This document shows positions 22,718 through 33,689 of a stretch of DNA of 64,000 nt, one piece after another; the stretch's first letter is position 1, and each line of letters opens with the position of its first letter. The translations under genes and the position numbers were made by a program. The notes under the pieces were generated by a model, which was given only the letters and a program-made list of their open reading frames with translations, made no database searches and had not been told where the DNA came from. Origin of the DNA: Silene conica (taxonomy: Eukaryota > Streptophyta > Magnoliopsida > Caryophyllales > Caryophyllaceae); assembly GCA_029255685.2 (NCBI GenBank), contig CM055316.2:76010861-76074860 (forward strand). Direction: 5' to 3'.

Positions 22718-23624
22718 TATATATTTTATTAAGTGGGTTTCTAAAGACAAATGTTAGCTTTTGCAAGATGTATTGATAACGAACTCGTGTTTTAATAAAA
22801 ACACTAATTTATGTATTTGATTTTATCTGAGTCACAGGCCGACTCGCTTTTTTGAAGTGGGAGGGTATGCACAATGGAAATTGTCCCGCTTATAAAGCTC
22901 ACAAGACACTTTTTTAGGAGTTGGGTCCCGTCCATGTTCGATCCAAGCTTGCTTTTGATCACCACCTCTAATGACAATGTATCTCGAAAGAACAAAAGTT
23001 TAGGTCTTTATTATTGTTATCTTTTGAAAAAAAATAGTATAATCAAAATCATTATAATTTCAAATAATATCAAATTAAATAATTTAATTTTAATTTCGAA
23101 ATTATAATAATTAAGGTACATATGTATTTCGAAAGAAACAAAGTTTACTGTTTTACCCTAATTTACCGTAATGATTAGGTTTGTGATAAAAACTCTAACT
23201 TTGCCGTCCTGATTGTTGCAATTAATGGACTTCTTCGCGTTCAATTATAGGCAAGGGGTCAACTTCTTCAAGTTTGTTTGAGGGATATTGTCAGCTTTGT
23301 AATCGTAACTCGTCCATATTACAATTTTCTTTCACACACGCGCATCTTTGTTGCGTTAGTGAGTAAATGTAATCTTGTTTCATCTCCATCTACACTAAAG
23401 TAAACTCAGGCTTCACTATTGACACAAAAATAACTAAACTATCCATAATAATTTTTAACAATAATGGAAATTGAATTGAATGGATACTCCACACTGAAGG
23501 AAGTTAAAATCATTATCACTAGGCACAACTTCGTTAGAAATGTACTAGTATTTGTAAAAAAAACACCTTCAAAAATAGTAAGAGTTAAAGGATGATGCTT
23601 AAAAGAGTCGTTGTCCAACGTCTA
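22718..23624. other. AT-rich intergenic sequence
   Basis: No gene recognised. It has no counterpart between copies 4 and 5, so it was inserted in, or lost from, one of the two spacers. Confidence 0.4.
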
Positions 23625-24589
23625 GGACAAGGTCGACGGTCCAGTTAAATCTGGTAAACAAGTTAGTCAGGTCAAGTACGTATCGGACCAGGCCAGTTCA
23701 AGTTGAGTCAGTTCAGTTGCTTCATTTTCTTACGGTTAATTCGGGTCGGTCATTTTAGGCAGCAACGTTTGGGTTGTAATCATTCGATCCAAGCATGTCC
23801 CTAATTTTGAACAGATCGGGCTGACATGCTCACGAGTCACGAGTCACATGAGTCTAATAAAAATCTAACAAAGGGGCAAGTCGAGTCTGAGTGGGTTGAG
23901 CCAGTCCTAATGTTTGATGTGGATTACTACAGTATATCACGACACTAGACTGTAAATAATGAATAATCTTAACTCTCGAAATCAATCCGAGAAAGACTCA
24001 GCTCGTATCTTTTACTATGAACTTAGGGAAGCAAAGGTAAAATATTCCCTTGGGAACCCATCTACAAAAAGCACCGTATCTCCGTACATGATTAAGACAA
24101 GGAGATAGTTTTTTCACAATTCTTATTTGCAACGGCATTATTTGTCGCAAGCTTGTGACGGATATCGTTTTCTCTCACAAATTATCCACTTTTTCTCTCT
24201 CTCTCCAACACTATTAATGTGGTCCTCTTTCTCCACTAACTCATTTTGTATCCATTTTATCTCACAAAATATCCGTCACAAACGGTGACTCGTCGCAAGC
24301 AAGACTAAGTGTATTTTTTTTTTTTAAAAAAAAAACATAGACTAATCCACCCTTCTTAATTGCTCGCATCCGCATATATTGACAAAAATTGTAAAAAGTG
24401 GAATGTGTGACCTCATCAAATGCCATCAACCAATCAAAATAAAACAGGGAAAGCGGTGGCTAAAATCAAACACGACTGCATTGTTTAGATATTTCTCTTC
24501 TCCTCTGTTTTTCCCCCAAAAAACAGAGTACCATGATTCGATTTCGATTTTCAATACGGAGTACAAATTCATATAACTATTAGTCGATC
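23625..24589 (-). repeat. duplicated spacer plus distal 3'-flank block of CBF-like copy 4
   Basis: Positions 23625-23945 match 31215-31510 (ccagttaaatctggtaaac, cattcgatccaagcatgtcc, agtcctaatgtttgatg). Positions 23935-24060 match 32985-33065. From about 24055 the common 3' block follows (gggaacccatctacaaaaag, attaagacaaggagatag), interrupted by a MITE (24115-24311) and cut at 24589 by the Copia element. It resumes at 29786. Confidence 0.7.
24115..24311. mobile_element. Mutator-type MITE, reverse copy of 4605-4800
   Basis: Reads as the reverse complement of the 4605-4800 element (cttatttgcaacggc at the left, cgtcgcaagcaagact at the right). The flanks tagtttttt and tattttttt are a 9-bp duplication with one mismatch. 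The 3' blocks of copies 1, 2, 3 and 5 lack it, so the insertion postdates the duplications. Confidence 0.75.
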
Positions 24590-24877
24590 TGTAAACTTCT
24601 GAATGTTGATGCCATTTAGACGAAAGATGAATGATAGAAAACAGAGTAAACGAAGAAAGAAACTTTGAGGTTTTGAATTTTGTGATGTATTGATTATGAA
24701 TCTATAAGGCTGCTGTACAAGGATGTAGACTTTATATAAGATACATGGGGTATGTAAGATAACCTAAACCTAGTACACAAAGGTATGGGCCTAGAAATAA
24801 GGGCCTTCAATCATTTGGGCACTTGGAAGTTTCAGCCAGTCTGTCACAATTGACAGACTGTCCAGATGTATTCAACA
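24590..24877 (-). repeat. 3' LTR of Copia element 1
   Basis: 288 bp, tgtaaacttc to attcaaca on the plus strand. The end of the pol frame (stop at 24807) lies inside it. Confidence 0.95.
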
Positions 24878-27800
24878 CCCCCTGGCAAGCTGGAGGCTGA
24901 GTGAAAGGAAGCATTCCAAGCTTGTGTAAAAGTTTCCAATGTTGAGCAGATGGTAAAACCTTGGTGAAAACATCAGCAAGTTGGGAGTCTGTGGGGAGAT
25001 AACGGAGTTGAAGCAGACCTTCCAAAACCTTATCTCTCGTGGAATGGCAATCAAGCTCTATGTGCTTGGTTCGCTCATGAAAGACGGGATTCTTTGCAAT
25101 GTGTAAGGCACTGTTGTTGTCACAATGAAGAGTGACAGGCTTGAGATTGAAAACCCCCAATTCTTCTAATAGCCTTGTCAACCAAGTGACTTCCGCTGCA
25201 GCCTGGGACATAGCCCTGTACTCGGCCTCAGCAGAGGACTTGCTAACAGTGCTTTGTTTCTTGCTTTTCCAACTTAGGGGAGATTGACCCAACATAACTA
25301 CCCAACCAGTGATGGACCTTCTGGTGATGGGACAAGCTGCCCAATCTGAATCTGAATATGCATGGAGATGGAGCTTGTCAGAACCCTTCATAAGTATGCC
25401 TTGACCATTAGAATGACTTAAGTATTTTAGAACATGATGAGCAGCCTGCAAGTGAGCATTCGAAGGACTTTGCATAAATTGGCTGAGAACTTGAACAGCA
25501 AAGGCCAAGTCTGGTCTGGTATGTGTGAGAAAATTCAACTTCCCCACTATCATTCTGTAATAGATGGGGTCAAGGATGGTAGAAGCATTGTCTGTGGAGA
25601 ACTTGTGATTCAAAGGAAGAGGTGTCACAACCCCTTTAGAGTCCAGGAAACCAGTGTCTTGCAACAACTCAGTAGTGAATTTCCTTTGTGTAAGAACAAT
25701 CCCCTCAGGGAGATAAGTAACCTCTATGCCCAAGAAGTAATGCAGATGTCCTAGATCTTTGAGACCAAAGGCTTGATGAAATTGAACCTTGAGATGTTCT
25801 ATATGAGAAGTATCTGATCCTGTCACAATAATATCATCCACATAGACGGCCAAGATAGTGGTGCTATCAGTGGTTTTTCTGATGAACAAAGAATAATCAT
25901 TCTTTGATTGAGTATACTGCAATCCATGCAGAAAATCACAAAGCTTGGAAAACCATTGCCTTGAGGCTTGCTTGAGGCCATAGAGAGCCTTTTTCAACTT
26001 GCAAACCTTGTTGTTGGGGTTTGGAACTCCTTCAGGAACCTTCATATAAACCTCTTCTGTTATATCACCATGCAAAAATGCGTTATTCACATCCATCTGG
26101 TAAACAGGCCATTTTTGATGTTGTGCAACACATATGATAGCTCTTATGGTGGTCATCTTCACGACAGGGGAGAATGTTTCTTGAAAATCAATGCCAGCCC
26201 TTTGATTACAACCCCTGATGACAAGTCTTGCCTTGTATCTTTCCAAACTTCCATCAGCATTAAGTTTGACTTTGTAGACCCATTTAGAAGAAATTGCCCT
26301 TTTGTGTTGTGGAAGGTCAATCAATTCCCATGTATTGTTGCTTTCTAGGGCTTGGATTTCCTGTTGCATTGCTTGAATCCAGTGAGGATCTGTACTTGCT
26401 TCTTTGTAAGTTTGAGGCTCAAAGTACAAAGAGGATTGCTTTTGAAGTTGCTGCTGAGAATGGCAAGGTAAAGCCTCAAAACTGACAACATGGCACCAGT
26501 GGTGATACTGCCTGGCTAAACCAGATGTTTGTTGTGGTTGTATGGACTGAGGTATGGTTACCTCATAATCCCTCAAATGAGAAGGTAGCTTTCTGATTCT
26601 ACCAGAGGTTCCTGGCTTATCAGCAGGTATGACATCTTTACTTTGGTTGTCATTTTGAGCTTCATCACTGTTTTGTTCATGAGCAGTTTGAGTGTCTTCA
26701 ACACTGTTAGTCTGATCATCAATAGGGACCTCACTCCCAACTGGCTCAGTAATTTCTACAGGCTCAGGAGAGGGATCAATAGGAAAGAAAAATATGGGAT
26801 CACTCAATTCATGAGGGGGGCAAGGCAAGGCATCTTTGTCAAAGAACTTAGATAAATTTTTGTTGTGAAACGGAAAAATGCCTTCATGAAAAACAATGTC
26901 TCTGCTATGAAAGACCTTTTGAGTGTGTAAATCAAGGACAGTATAGGCCTTCTTGCCATTTGGGTATCCCAAAAGCACACACGGATTAGCTCTTGATTGA
27001 AACTTGTCTCGGTTCCTCTTTAGAGTGGCAGCAAAACATAAACACCCAAATGATCTAAGGTGGTCATATTTAGGGGGTTCATTATACAATACCTCCATTG
27101 GAGACTTGTTGTTAAGCACACTGGATGGCATCCTATTTATGAGGTAGGTTGCGGTTAAGATACACTCCCCCCAATATTGTATGGGCAAATTTGCTTGGAA
27201 AAATAAACTCCTAGCAGTCTCAAGGAGGTGTTTATGTTTCCTCTCCACTACCCCATTTTGTTGTGGGGTTTCAACACATGAGCTTTGATGTAAGATGCCC
27301 TTAGAAGCATAGAAACTTAGGGCTTGGGACTCACTAAACTCAAAACCATTATCACTTCTAATTGTTTTTACATGTGCCTGAAAATGAGTTTCAACATATG
27401 TGACAAAAGCTTTAAGAATGGGTAGAGCATTGCTCTTATGACTGAGGAGGTGAGTCCAAGTTGTCCGAGAATGATCATCAACAATAGTCAGAAAAAACTT
27501 ATACCCTGAATGTGTTGGAGTATGATAGTAACCCCACAAATCAACATGTAACAAATCAAAATTGCATTTGGAATTTGAGAAACTGTCAGGGAATTTCAAT
27601 CTGTGGAACTTAGCCCTAGGGCAAATTTGACATACAGAATTGTTGGAAGGTTTGCAACTATTGCTTACATTCAAAAACTTTAAATTAGAATAAGAAATAT
27701 GTCCTAATCTGCAATGCCAGGTATCAAGAGAAACTGCAGAAGTGTTGGCAGCAGCACATATTTGATTTGATTTGAAGTTTGATGTATTAGTTGATAAATT

Positions 27801-28580
27801 GGCTTGGGTTGTAGTCTTGAACTCAGCTATGTAAAGGCCTTGTTTTTGTCTACCAAGCATGGTTAAATTGCTCATAGAAGAGACCTGGATTAGACAAAAA
27901 TTAGGGGTAAAAATGATAGGAGAGTAAAGGTCTTTTGTAAATTGACTGGCTGAAATGAGATTGAATTGAAACTCAGGCACATGCAAAACATTATGTAAAG
28001 TGATGATAGATGAAAGTTTTACAGTTCCAGCATGAATGATAGTGACTTTCTTTCCATTTGGTATAGTGATATAATGAGGCATTTTGAGTTTGTGATAATC
28101 ACTAAACAGTTGTAAGTGAGGGGTCATATGACTAGATGCCCCACTGTCAATGATCCACTCATGAGTGAGAGTTTGAGATTCAATACCTGCCATCATAGCA
28201 TGAGAATCATTAGGATTGATGTTAAACTTGCTCAACTCTCCCAGCATCTGAGTGTACTCTTGACTGTTATTTGCCATTTCAGTGTTTCCTGGCTCTGTAA
28301 TGCCCACTGCAGCAGTCCCAGTTCCATTGTTGTTGCTTGTGTTAGCACTGTTTCTTTTGTTCTGTCTCAACTCGGGGTGTAATACGTAACATCTCTGGTT
28401 GCTGTGCCCCTCGACATTGCAGGCAGTACAAAAGTAGTTGTTCTTCTTGTAAACATTGCCATTTTTGTTGATGTAATTCTTACTGTCTGATCCTCCATGG
28501 TTGGACTTGTAATTCCCAGTGTTGACACCCTTCTGCCTATTTCCTTGCTGGTTGCCATTCCAGTAGTTTCTCGCGGCCAT
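24807..28580 (-). CDS. Copia pol polyprotein with C-terminal gag part
   Basis: 1,257 codons. In order: gag zinc knuckle CX2CX4HX4C at residues 51-64; protease with DSGAS at 145-149; integrase with an H/C zinc site (HCRLGHIS to CQICPRAKF), catalytic Asp in LLHVDLWG and IRSDNG, and Glu in QNGVVERKH; reverse transcriptase with YKARLV, MDVNNAFLHGD, YGLKQASRQW and catalytic YVDD; RNase H with YSDSDWA, SKSSAEAEYRAM and TKHIELDCH. All catalytic motifs look present. The first ATG is not a natural start, because this frame continues the gag protein, which is read one base out of phase upstream. The last 71 bases lie in the LTR. Confidence 0.92.
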   Translation of the reverse strand: MAARNYWNGNQQGNRQKGVNTGNYKSNHGGSDSKNYINKNGNVYKKNNYFCTACNVEGHSNQRCYVLHPELRQNKRNSANTSNNNGTGTAAVGITEPGNTEMANNSQEYTQMLGELSKFNINPNDSHAMMAGIESQTLTHEWIIDSGASSHMTPHLQLFSDYHKLKMPHYITIPNGKKVTIIHAGTVKLSSIITLHNVLHVPEFQFNLISASQFTKDLYSPIIFTPNFCLIQVSSMSNLTMLGRQKQGLYIAEFKTTTQANLSTNTSNFKSNQICAAANTSAVSLDTWHCRLGHISYSNLKFLNVSNSCKPSNNSVCQICPRAKFHRLKFPDSFSNSKCNFDLLHVDLWGYYHTPTHSGYKFFLTIVDDHSRTTWTHLLSHKSNALPILKAFVTYVETHFQAHVKTIRSDNGFEFSESQALSFYASKGILHQSSCVETPQQNGVVERKHKHLLETARSLFFQANLPIQYWGECILTATYLINRMPSSVLNNKSPMEVLYNEPPKYDHLRSFGCLCFAATLKRNRDKFQSRANPCVLLGYPNGKKAYTVLDLHTQKVFHSRDIVFHEGIFPFHNKNLSKFFDKDALPCPPHELSDPIFFFPIDPSPEPVEITEPVGSEVPIDDQTNSVEDTQTAHEQNSDEAQNDNQSKDVIPADKPGTSGRIRKLPSHLRDYEVTIPQSIQPQQTSGLARQYHHWCHVVSFEALPCHSQQQLQKQSSLYFEPQTYKEASTDPHWIQAMQQEIQALESNNTWELIDLPQHKRAISSKWVYKVKLNADGSLERYKARLVIRGCNQRAGIDFQETFSPVVKMTTIRAIICVAQHQKWPVYQMDVNNAFLHGDITEEVYMKVPEGVPNPNNKVCKLKKALYGLKQASRQWFSKLCDFLHGLQYTQSKNDYSLFIRKTTDSTTILAVYVDDIIVTGSDTSHIEHLKVQFHQAFGLKDLGHLHYFLGIEVTYLPEGIVLTQRKFTTELLQDTGFLDSKGVVTPLPLNHKFSTDNASTILDPIYYRMIVGKLNFLTHTRPDLAFAVQVLSQFMQSPSNAHLQAAHHVLKYLSHSNGQGILMKGSDKLHLHAYSDSDWAACPITRRSITGWVVMLGQSPLSWKSKKQSTVSKSSAEAEYRAMSQAAAEVTWLTRLLEELGVFNLKPVTLHCDNNSALHIAKNPVFHERTKHIELDCHSTRDKVLEGLLQLRYLPTDSQLADVFTKVLPSAQHWKLLHKLGMLPFTQPPACQGVLNTSGQSVNCDRLAETSKCPND

Positions 28581-29295
28581 GGAGAACAGCTTGAGAGGAG
28601 ATCTCTCTCTGCTTCTCTTCTTGGATCAGCAAGGCATAGACTCCATTGAGAGATGGGATGGGATCCATCATCAAGATATTTCCCCTGATAGTGCTATATG
28701 TTTCATTGAGTCCCATTAGAAACTTGATCACCTTCTTATCTTCTTCATGTTTCATTATAGTGTCAGGAACACTGCATTTGCATCCACACTTGCACTTAGG
28801 AGTAGTCCAAATGTTCCTTAGTTCTTCCCAGGCTTTCTTAAGTTTGGTAAAGTATGATGATATGGAGTCAGAACCTTGAGTAGTCTGGTTTAACTTATCC
28901 TGAACTTGATAGAGTTGTGCTCCATTGTACTGCTCAAACCTTTCCCGTAACTCATCCCATATCTCCTTAGCAGTGTCGCAATACAATACGCTGTCACGAA
29001 TTTCTGTGTTGACAGAGTTTATAATCCAAGAAATCACCATGGAATTGCACATCTCCCATTCTCTGATCTTGGAATCATCAGAGGAAGGTTTCATAATACT
29101 TCCATTAATAAAGCCTATCTTATTTTTTGCAGAAAGAGCTATGAGCATGGTTCTCCTCCAATTTCCATACCCATTACCATCAAAAGGAGAAGCAACTAGA
29201 CGTTGTATACTAAAATCATTGGGATGAACAAAGAAAGGGTTTAAAGCCACATTGGTGTTAACATTGACGTTGGGAATGACAGTATCATCAGTCAT
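28537..29295 (-). CDS. Copia gag, N-terminal part, frameshifted before the zinc knuckle
   Basis: 252 codons beginning MTDDTVIPN, with the usual Copia gag core (WRRTMLIALSAKNK, then EIWDELRERF, MGLNETYSTIRG). It forms the particle that packages the RNA. The frame ends at 28537 without a zinc knuckle, and the zinc knuckle appears in the overlapping next frame from 28580. The element at 37921-43397 has gag and pol in one frame, so a single-base indel near 28570 is the likely cause. A programmed shift is less likely because no slippery heptamer with a structure is evident. Confidence 0.85.
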   Translation of the reverse strand: MTDDTVIPNVNVNTNVALNPFFVHPNDFSIQRLVASPFDGNGYGNWRRTMLIALSAKNKIGFINGSIMKPSSDDSKIREWEMCNSMVISWIINSVNTEIRDSVLYCDTAKEIWDELRERFEQYNGAQLYQVQDKLNQTTQGSDSISSYFTKLKKAWEELRNIWTTPKCKCGCKCSVPDTIMKHEEDKKVIKFLMGLNETYSTIRGNILMMDPIPSLNGVYALLIQEEKQREISSQAVLHGREKLLEWQPARK

Positions 29296-29492
29296 TTTTG
29301 AGAAAAGAAAAAAAAAAAAAAAATAAAGATGGAAACTTTTGGAATGATAGATAACAGATCAACAACAAAAGAAGAGAACAAGACAATGGGATGAAATAAA
29401 CAGAAGAATGAAGAAAAAGGCTGAACCTTTCAGATGAAAAATGAACAAACAATGAATGATGATGAGACAGGGATTAACCTGCTCTGATACCA

Positions 29493-29780
29493 TGTAAACT
29501 TCTGAATGTTGATGCCATTTAGACGAAAGATGAATGATAGAAAACAGAGTAAACAAAGAGAGAAACTTTGAGGTTTTGAATTTTGTGATGTATTGATTAT
29601 GAATCTGTAAGGCTGCTGTACAAGGATGTAGACTTTATATAAGATACATGGGGTATGTAAGATAACCTAAACCTAGTACACAAAGGTATGGGCCTAGAAA
29701 TAAGGGCCTTCAATCATTTGGGCACTTGGAAGTTTGAGCCAGTCTGTCACAATTGACAGACTGTCCAGATGTATTCAACA
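29493..29780 (-). repeat. 5' LTR of Copia element 1
   Basis: 288 bp, the promoter-side LTR for the minus-strand element. It differs from the 3' LTR at four positions by my count. Confidence 0.95.
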
Positions 29781-29785
29781 CGATC

Positions 29786-30095
29786 ACATTCATGATCTGT
29801 TTAAAACCCTTCAACATCGATCAAATACGGTTCGACATGTCTCCGTGTATATTGAGAAATTAAAGTTAATGTGAATTTCACCATTTATTTAGCAAAGAAG
29901 AAATCCTTACACAAATAAAAGAAACAATCAATTTGATTATTGTTTGATTCGTACATATTCAATTTTATATAGTAGTAACCTCATACTATACCTACTAATT
30001 AAATTAAATTAAAGAATTATCCATTAAACTTCTTTTTGCAGCAAACCCAACAAACAAAAAATATGCTAAGAATTTGCAAACTTGAAAAACTTTCC
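29786..30095 (-). repeat. gene-proximal 3'-flank block of CBF-like copy 4
   Basis: Continues the block broken at 24589: ttcaacatcgatcaaatacg, aatgtgaatttcacca, gcagcaaacccaacaaac, then ctttccttaaaaagagtag at the stop codon. The join of 24589 with 29786 restores the order seen after copy 5. Confidence 0.75.
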
Positions 30096-30734
30096 TTAAA
30101 AAGAGTAGTCCCAAAGTGACATGTCACCACCTTCAAAATCCACATCATCAAGATTATAACTGTAATTACTCGGCTGATGTGGCGTTAACATTCCGAGTCC
30201 CTCGTACATGTCGGCCATCAATGCCGGCATATTAAACACCATATCCTCATCCATATATTCCACATTCTCCTCCTCTCGCCGCGGTGGTGGAGTCTGCGTA
30301 TTGAGCAGTTCTACCGTAGGATGAAACGCTTGGGCCGCCTCAGCCGCAGCTGTCTGAATGTCTTTGAGATCAGAGGAAGCGGGAACAGGGAGCCGCCAAA
30401 CAGAGTCAGCAAAGTTAAGACAAGCACCTTCTTTTCCACGTAGCGCAATGGCAGCCACGTCATGAGCACGTGCAGCCATTTCAGCCGTTAAGTATGTTCC
30501 CAACCATAGTCGGGTTTTACTATTAGGCAATCGGAGCTCGCTCACCCATTTACTAGACCTCCGTAGTCGGATGCCTCTGTAAATTGGGTGGCGAGTTTCC
30601 TGAAACTTTTTCCTACCTGCCCGTTTTTTCGGGTAGGCAGATGCTAACATCAGCCCACCTGAGTCCTCTTCAGTCGAGGGACTGGAGTTGTCGGGTCGTA
30701 GAAATAGTCCGTTGTTGTCGTAATTGTAACTCAT
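30096..30734 (-). CDS. DREB1: DREB1/CBF-like AP2/ERF transcription factor, copy 4
   Basis: Intronless, 212 residues, the shortest copy. Same CBF-like signature (here after [10 protein letters not shown]), AP2 domain at about 51-108 with Val14 and Leu19, DSVWR and a terminal [15 protein letters not shown] replaces KWVSEVRLP, a copy-specific change in the DNA-binding sheet. Seven residues (EQMEQSV in copy 5) are missing from the acidic tail, an in-frame deletion. The reading frame is intact. Its promoter keeps a CCGCGT box but no E-box, and a Copia element lies about 310 bp beyond its stop, so expression may differ from that of its neighbours. Confidence 0.92.
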   Translation of the reverse strand: MSYNYDNNGLFLRPDNSSPSTEEDSGGLMLASAYPKKRAGRKKFQETRHPIYRGIRLRRSSKWVSELRLPNSKTRLWLGTYLTAEMAARAHDVAAIALRGKEGACLNFADSVWRLPVPASSDLKDIQTAAAEAAQAFHPTVELLNTQTPPPRREEENVEYMDEDMVFNMPALMADMYEGLGMLTPHQPSNYSYNLDDVDFEGGDMSLWDYSF

Positions 30735-31080
30735 TATCTTTCGATAACTTGAAGTACAAGTAGGGAAGTAGTAGGACAGTGAGGTGGTAGTTATGAGTAC
30801 AAAATTGGAGTGTTGGTAATTTGGTATATATTGATATATATAGTAAGTTGTCGTATGTTTTTTTCGTTTTAGTTGTGGGAGGTTGGAAAGTAGAGTGAGT
30901 ATATTTATAGGAAAATCAAATGGAATCTATAATAAATATCCTATGTTGAGAGTGTTAAGTAACGGGACAAGAAGTGAAAATACCCGCGTTAATTGAAATA
31001 ATAGCTTAGAATTAGATGAGGTGGAGGAGAGATAATGTTGTTTGGTAATGGTGGATCCCTCGTAATACAATTATGCAATA
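30735..31080 (-). promoter_or_regulatory. promoter of CBF-like copy 4
   Basis: TATA box (tatatttata, 30900-30909) and a ccgcgt core (30984-30989), which equals the CAMTA-binding motif described for Arabidopsis CBF2. The E-box cagctg of copies 1-3 is changed to tagctt here. gttaagtaacggg is kept. Confidence 0.65.
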
Positions 31081-31510
31081 GAGTGTTACACGCTAGGCTG
31101 GTCACGGACTGGTTTTGGGCCGGGTCGGGGTGTGTTTGGCTAGTTTGACCCTAATTCGGCCTAGGGTAGGGGAGGGCTAGGTTTGATTGAGGCTAGGTCG
31201 GGCTACGTTTAGCCCGACGATCCAGTTAGATCTGGTAAACAGGTCAATCTCGTCAAGTGAAAATCAGCTAGTTTGAGTTTAGTCAGTTTGGGTGCTTCAT
31301 TTTTTATGGTCAATTTGAGTCGGGTCAGGTCAAGTCATTTCGACACTAAGAGATTGGGTTGGAATCATTCGACCCAAGCTTGTCCATAGTTTCGGACAGG
31401 TCGGATCGGGCTACTCACCAGTCATATGAGTCTAGTAAAAATCGATATGAGGAGCATGTTGAGTTTGGGAGGGCCGCATCAGCCCTAGTGTTTGACAAGG
31501 GTTACTACAC
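31081..31510. repeat. duplicated spacer upstream of copy 4
   Basis: Positions 31085-31225 match 21541-21720 and 31215-31510 match 23625-23945. The two homologous pieces are adjacent here but about 1.9 kb apart between copies 3 and 4. No gene recognised. Confidence 0.6.
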
Positions 31511-31579
31511 GTTGTACCATTTTTCTTTTGTTTTCATGTTTTTAGTTTTTTACTGGTGTATAAAGTGTTACTTGTTTCC

Positions 31580-31872
31580 TCTTTATGGTTATTTCCGCCT
31601 CCATTTAAATCAATTATCCCACTTCGTTTTTTTTCACGTTTACTAATGCACATTTTGTGTGTTTTATATCTCTCATCGGTATACCTGTTAAATTATATAG
31701 ATGCTTGCATTGGTATTAATAATGTAATTTTAAAGACGAATCAAATAAGATTCCTCTTTTATATACCAGTCCTTATAGATTGTTGAGAATATTGTAAATT
31801 TTTCACAACCGTGATTTTGTGAATAGTGTCCAAAAAAGAAAGGGTGAAGAGTGGATTTGAAAGAAGGGGTAA
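31580..31872. mobile_element. decayed Stowaway-like MITE
   Basis: Resembles the 8173-8430 and 51442-51700 family (cgcctccatttaaatcaat, aaagacgaatcaaataaga, gtgaatagtgtccaaaaaag), but the ends are eroded and no TA pair is certain. Confidence 0.4.
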
Positions 31873-32077
31873 CTTTCTAATTACTTCATTGTAAATATAT
31901 TTGGTATTTGTTATTAGAGAGTTCAAAATATATTGGTGGTGATTATGGAAATAAGATAACGCGAAGAAAAATAAAATACTCCATCCTATTCTGAATAACT
32001 GGCCTATGATCATTTTCGTCTATTTATAATAACGTCTTAGTGTCCATTTTTGGTAAACTTTTATACTTATTTTAAGG

Positions 32078-32232
32078 GTAAGATTATTGCAAGTCTTGAG
32101 ATAAGACTTTAGTAAGTCTTAAGACAAAACTCACTCAAAATTCTTAACAAAGTCTTAAGTTGAGTTTTGGAAATTCAAGACTCAACTTAAGACTTTGGGT
32201 GAGTCCTCACTTTCCATTAAAATTATCCAATG
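32078..32232. repeat. MITE-like dispersed repeat, relative of 2550-2745
   Basis: Shares attgcaagtcttgaga, aagtcttaagttgagt and caagactcaacttaagactttgggtgagtc with 2550-2745. The fold-back centre is still visible. Confidence 0.5.
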
Positions 32233-33324
32233 AGTGGTTGTCATGTGTCATTTCATTTTGTAAAAATAAAGGTAATGTAAAAAAAGTAAAGTATGAGGTA
32301 AGTCTGACGGATAATGTATAAAGTTTGGGTGGGTCTGAACAATAAAGAAATAATAAAAATTAGTTGAAAGCGGGTGTGGCACAGTCTTGCGACTTTGGAA
32401 AATCTTAGGGATAATCTTACCCTAATCACCTCAACCCACGACAATACCTATCTTACCCCACAACACTACTTAAATTAATCACTCTACTCACAATAATAAT
32501 CAATAATACAACACATCTCTCTAATCTTCTTACCCCACAAAATAATGTTCATTATTTAACTACTTTCCTAAATTTTTGTGTCATTGTCGAATAGAACCGT
32601 TATTTCGAACAGGAGGGAGTACGTCGCAAGATACTCCGTAATATACAAGTAACTGAATATAGAATTTTGATGATAGAGTTCTAGTTTATGCAAAATACTG
32701 GTTTGGTATAAATGTGTAATATATGAATAATAATTTGTTAGACAGTTCTACAACACGAGTATGAGATTATACGAGCAACTCAAAATAAATAATCCCTCAA
32801 CTTCAGATATTTATTTACCTTTATTTTTGACCCGACTTATGAGAGAGGGGGAAATATTTGGGTTGTCAACAAGTAAGGGGGTTACCGGGGTGGTTGCAAT
32901 GGGTTTTGCCACACACCCTATTTATTGGGGGTAGATGCGGTACTAGAAGTTCCATCCATTACGGGTCGTGGGGTGAGTGAAAATATCATGACACTAGGAC
33001 TGTAAATAATCTTAGCTCTTGGAATCAATTCGGTAAAAGCTCGACTTGTATCTTATATGAACTTAAAAAAAATCGGATGTATACTATCTTCGGGCCAGGA
33101 TCTGGGTAACCCCAGGATCATTGGGCCGGGCCAGGCCAGGGGGTGGGCTGGGAGAATGTTTGACTCGGGTCGGGATGACCCGAGGCGGGCTAGGATCACT
33201 TGGTTAGACTCGGACCATACCAAGGGTTGGACCGGGCTTAGTCAGAGAGAATGTTTGACCCGGGCAAGGCTCATGGTGGGCGGAGGGTTGGTCGGGTTGA
33301 CGAGCCTATGTAATATTTTTTATA
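32233..33324. other. intergenic spacer between copies 4 and 5
   Basis: Contains AT-rich, MITE-like text (to about 32640), a stretch matching the copy-4 side (32985-33065 with 23935-24060) and a GC-rich gggccggg-rich stretch (33090-33300) in hAT subterminal style. No gene recognised. Confidence 0.4.
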
Positions 33325-33564
33325 CTCCCTCCATTCATTTCCACTTGGTACATTTGCTTTATGCACGGGTTTTTACGCATTGTTAAAATATTAATAAAAG
33401 TACAACAAATAGGTGTAAAGTGTAGTATTGTGTTGAAAAAGTGGACCTTAATAGTGTTTTTATAGTATTATAGTATTAAAAGTACAACCAAATAAGGAAA
33501 TGTGCAAAGTGGATTCGAATGGACCGAAATGGAATAGGTGCAAAGTGGATATGAATGGAGGGAG
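33325..33564. mobile_element. Stowaway MITE, 240 bp
   Basis: Ends ctccctccattcatttcc and ggatatgaatggagggag between TA dinucleotides (33323-33324 and 33565-33566). AT-rich, non-coding interior with nested gtgcaaagtgga words. Confidence 0.75.
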
Positions 33565-33689
33565 TACTAAATAAGTGACCCTAGTTTGAATTTCGTGACC
33601 AAGACCAGACCTCAGAGGGGAGCTGGACGGGGGTGCCAGGCTGGGCAAGGTTAGCCCTTGGTGATGGCTAGCTCACCGGTAGCAAGGGA

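Larger units (their letters stand above)
24590..29780 (-). mobile_element. full-length Ty1/Copia retrotransposon, 5,191 bp
   Basis: Two 288-bp LTRs (24590-24877 and 29493-29780) flank gag and pol on the minus strand. The insertion is bounded by a perfect 5-bp duplication cgatc (24585-24589 and 29781-29785). A primer-binding site for initiator Met tRNA (minus strand tggtatcagagcag, 29479-29492) touches the 5' LTR, and a polypurine tract (minus strand gccaggggg, about 24878-24886) touches the 3' LTR. I count four differences between the LTRs, so insertion was recent. It splits the 3' block of CBF-like copy 4. The order protease, integrase, RT, RNase H marks Copia. A frameshift separates gag from pol. 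Confidence 0.95.

Noticed and set aside
25434..26485. plus-strand open frames inside Copia element 1
   Set aside because: Antisense shadows of the pol frame; no domain in these frames.
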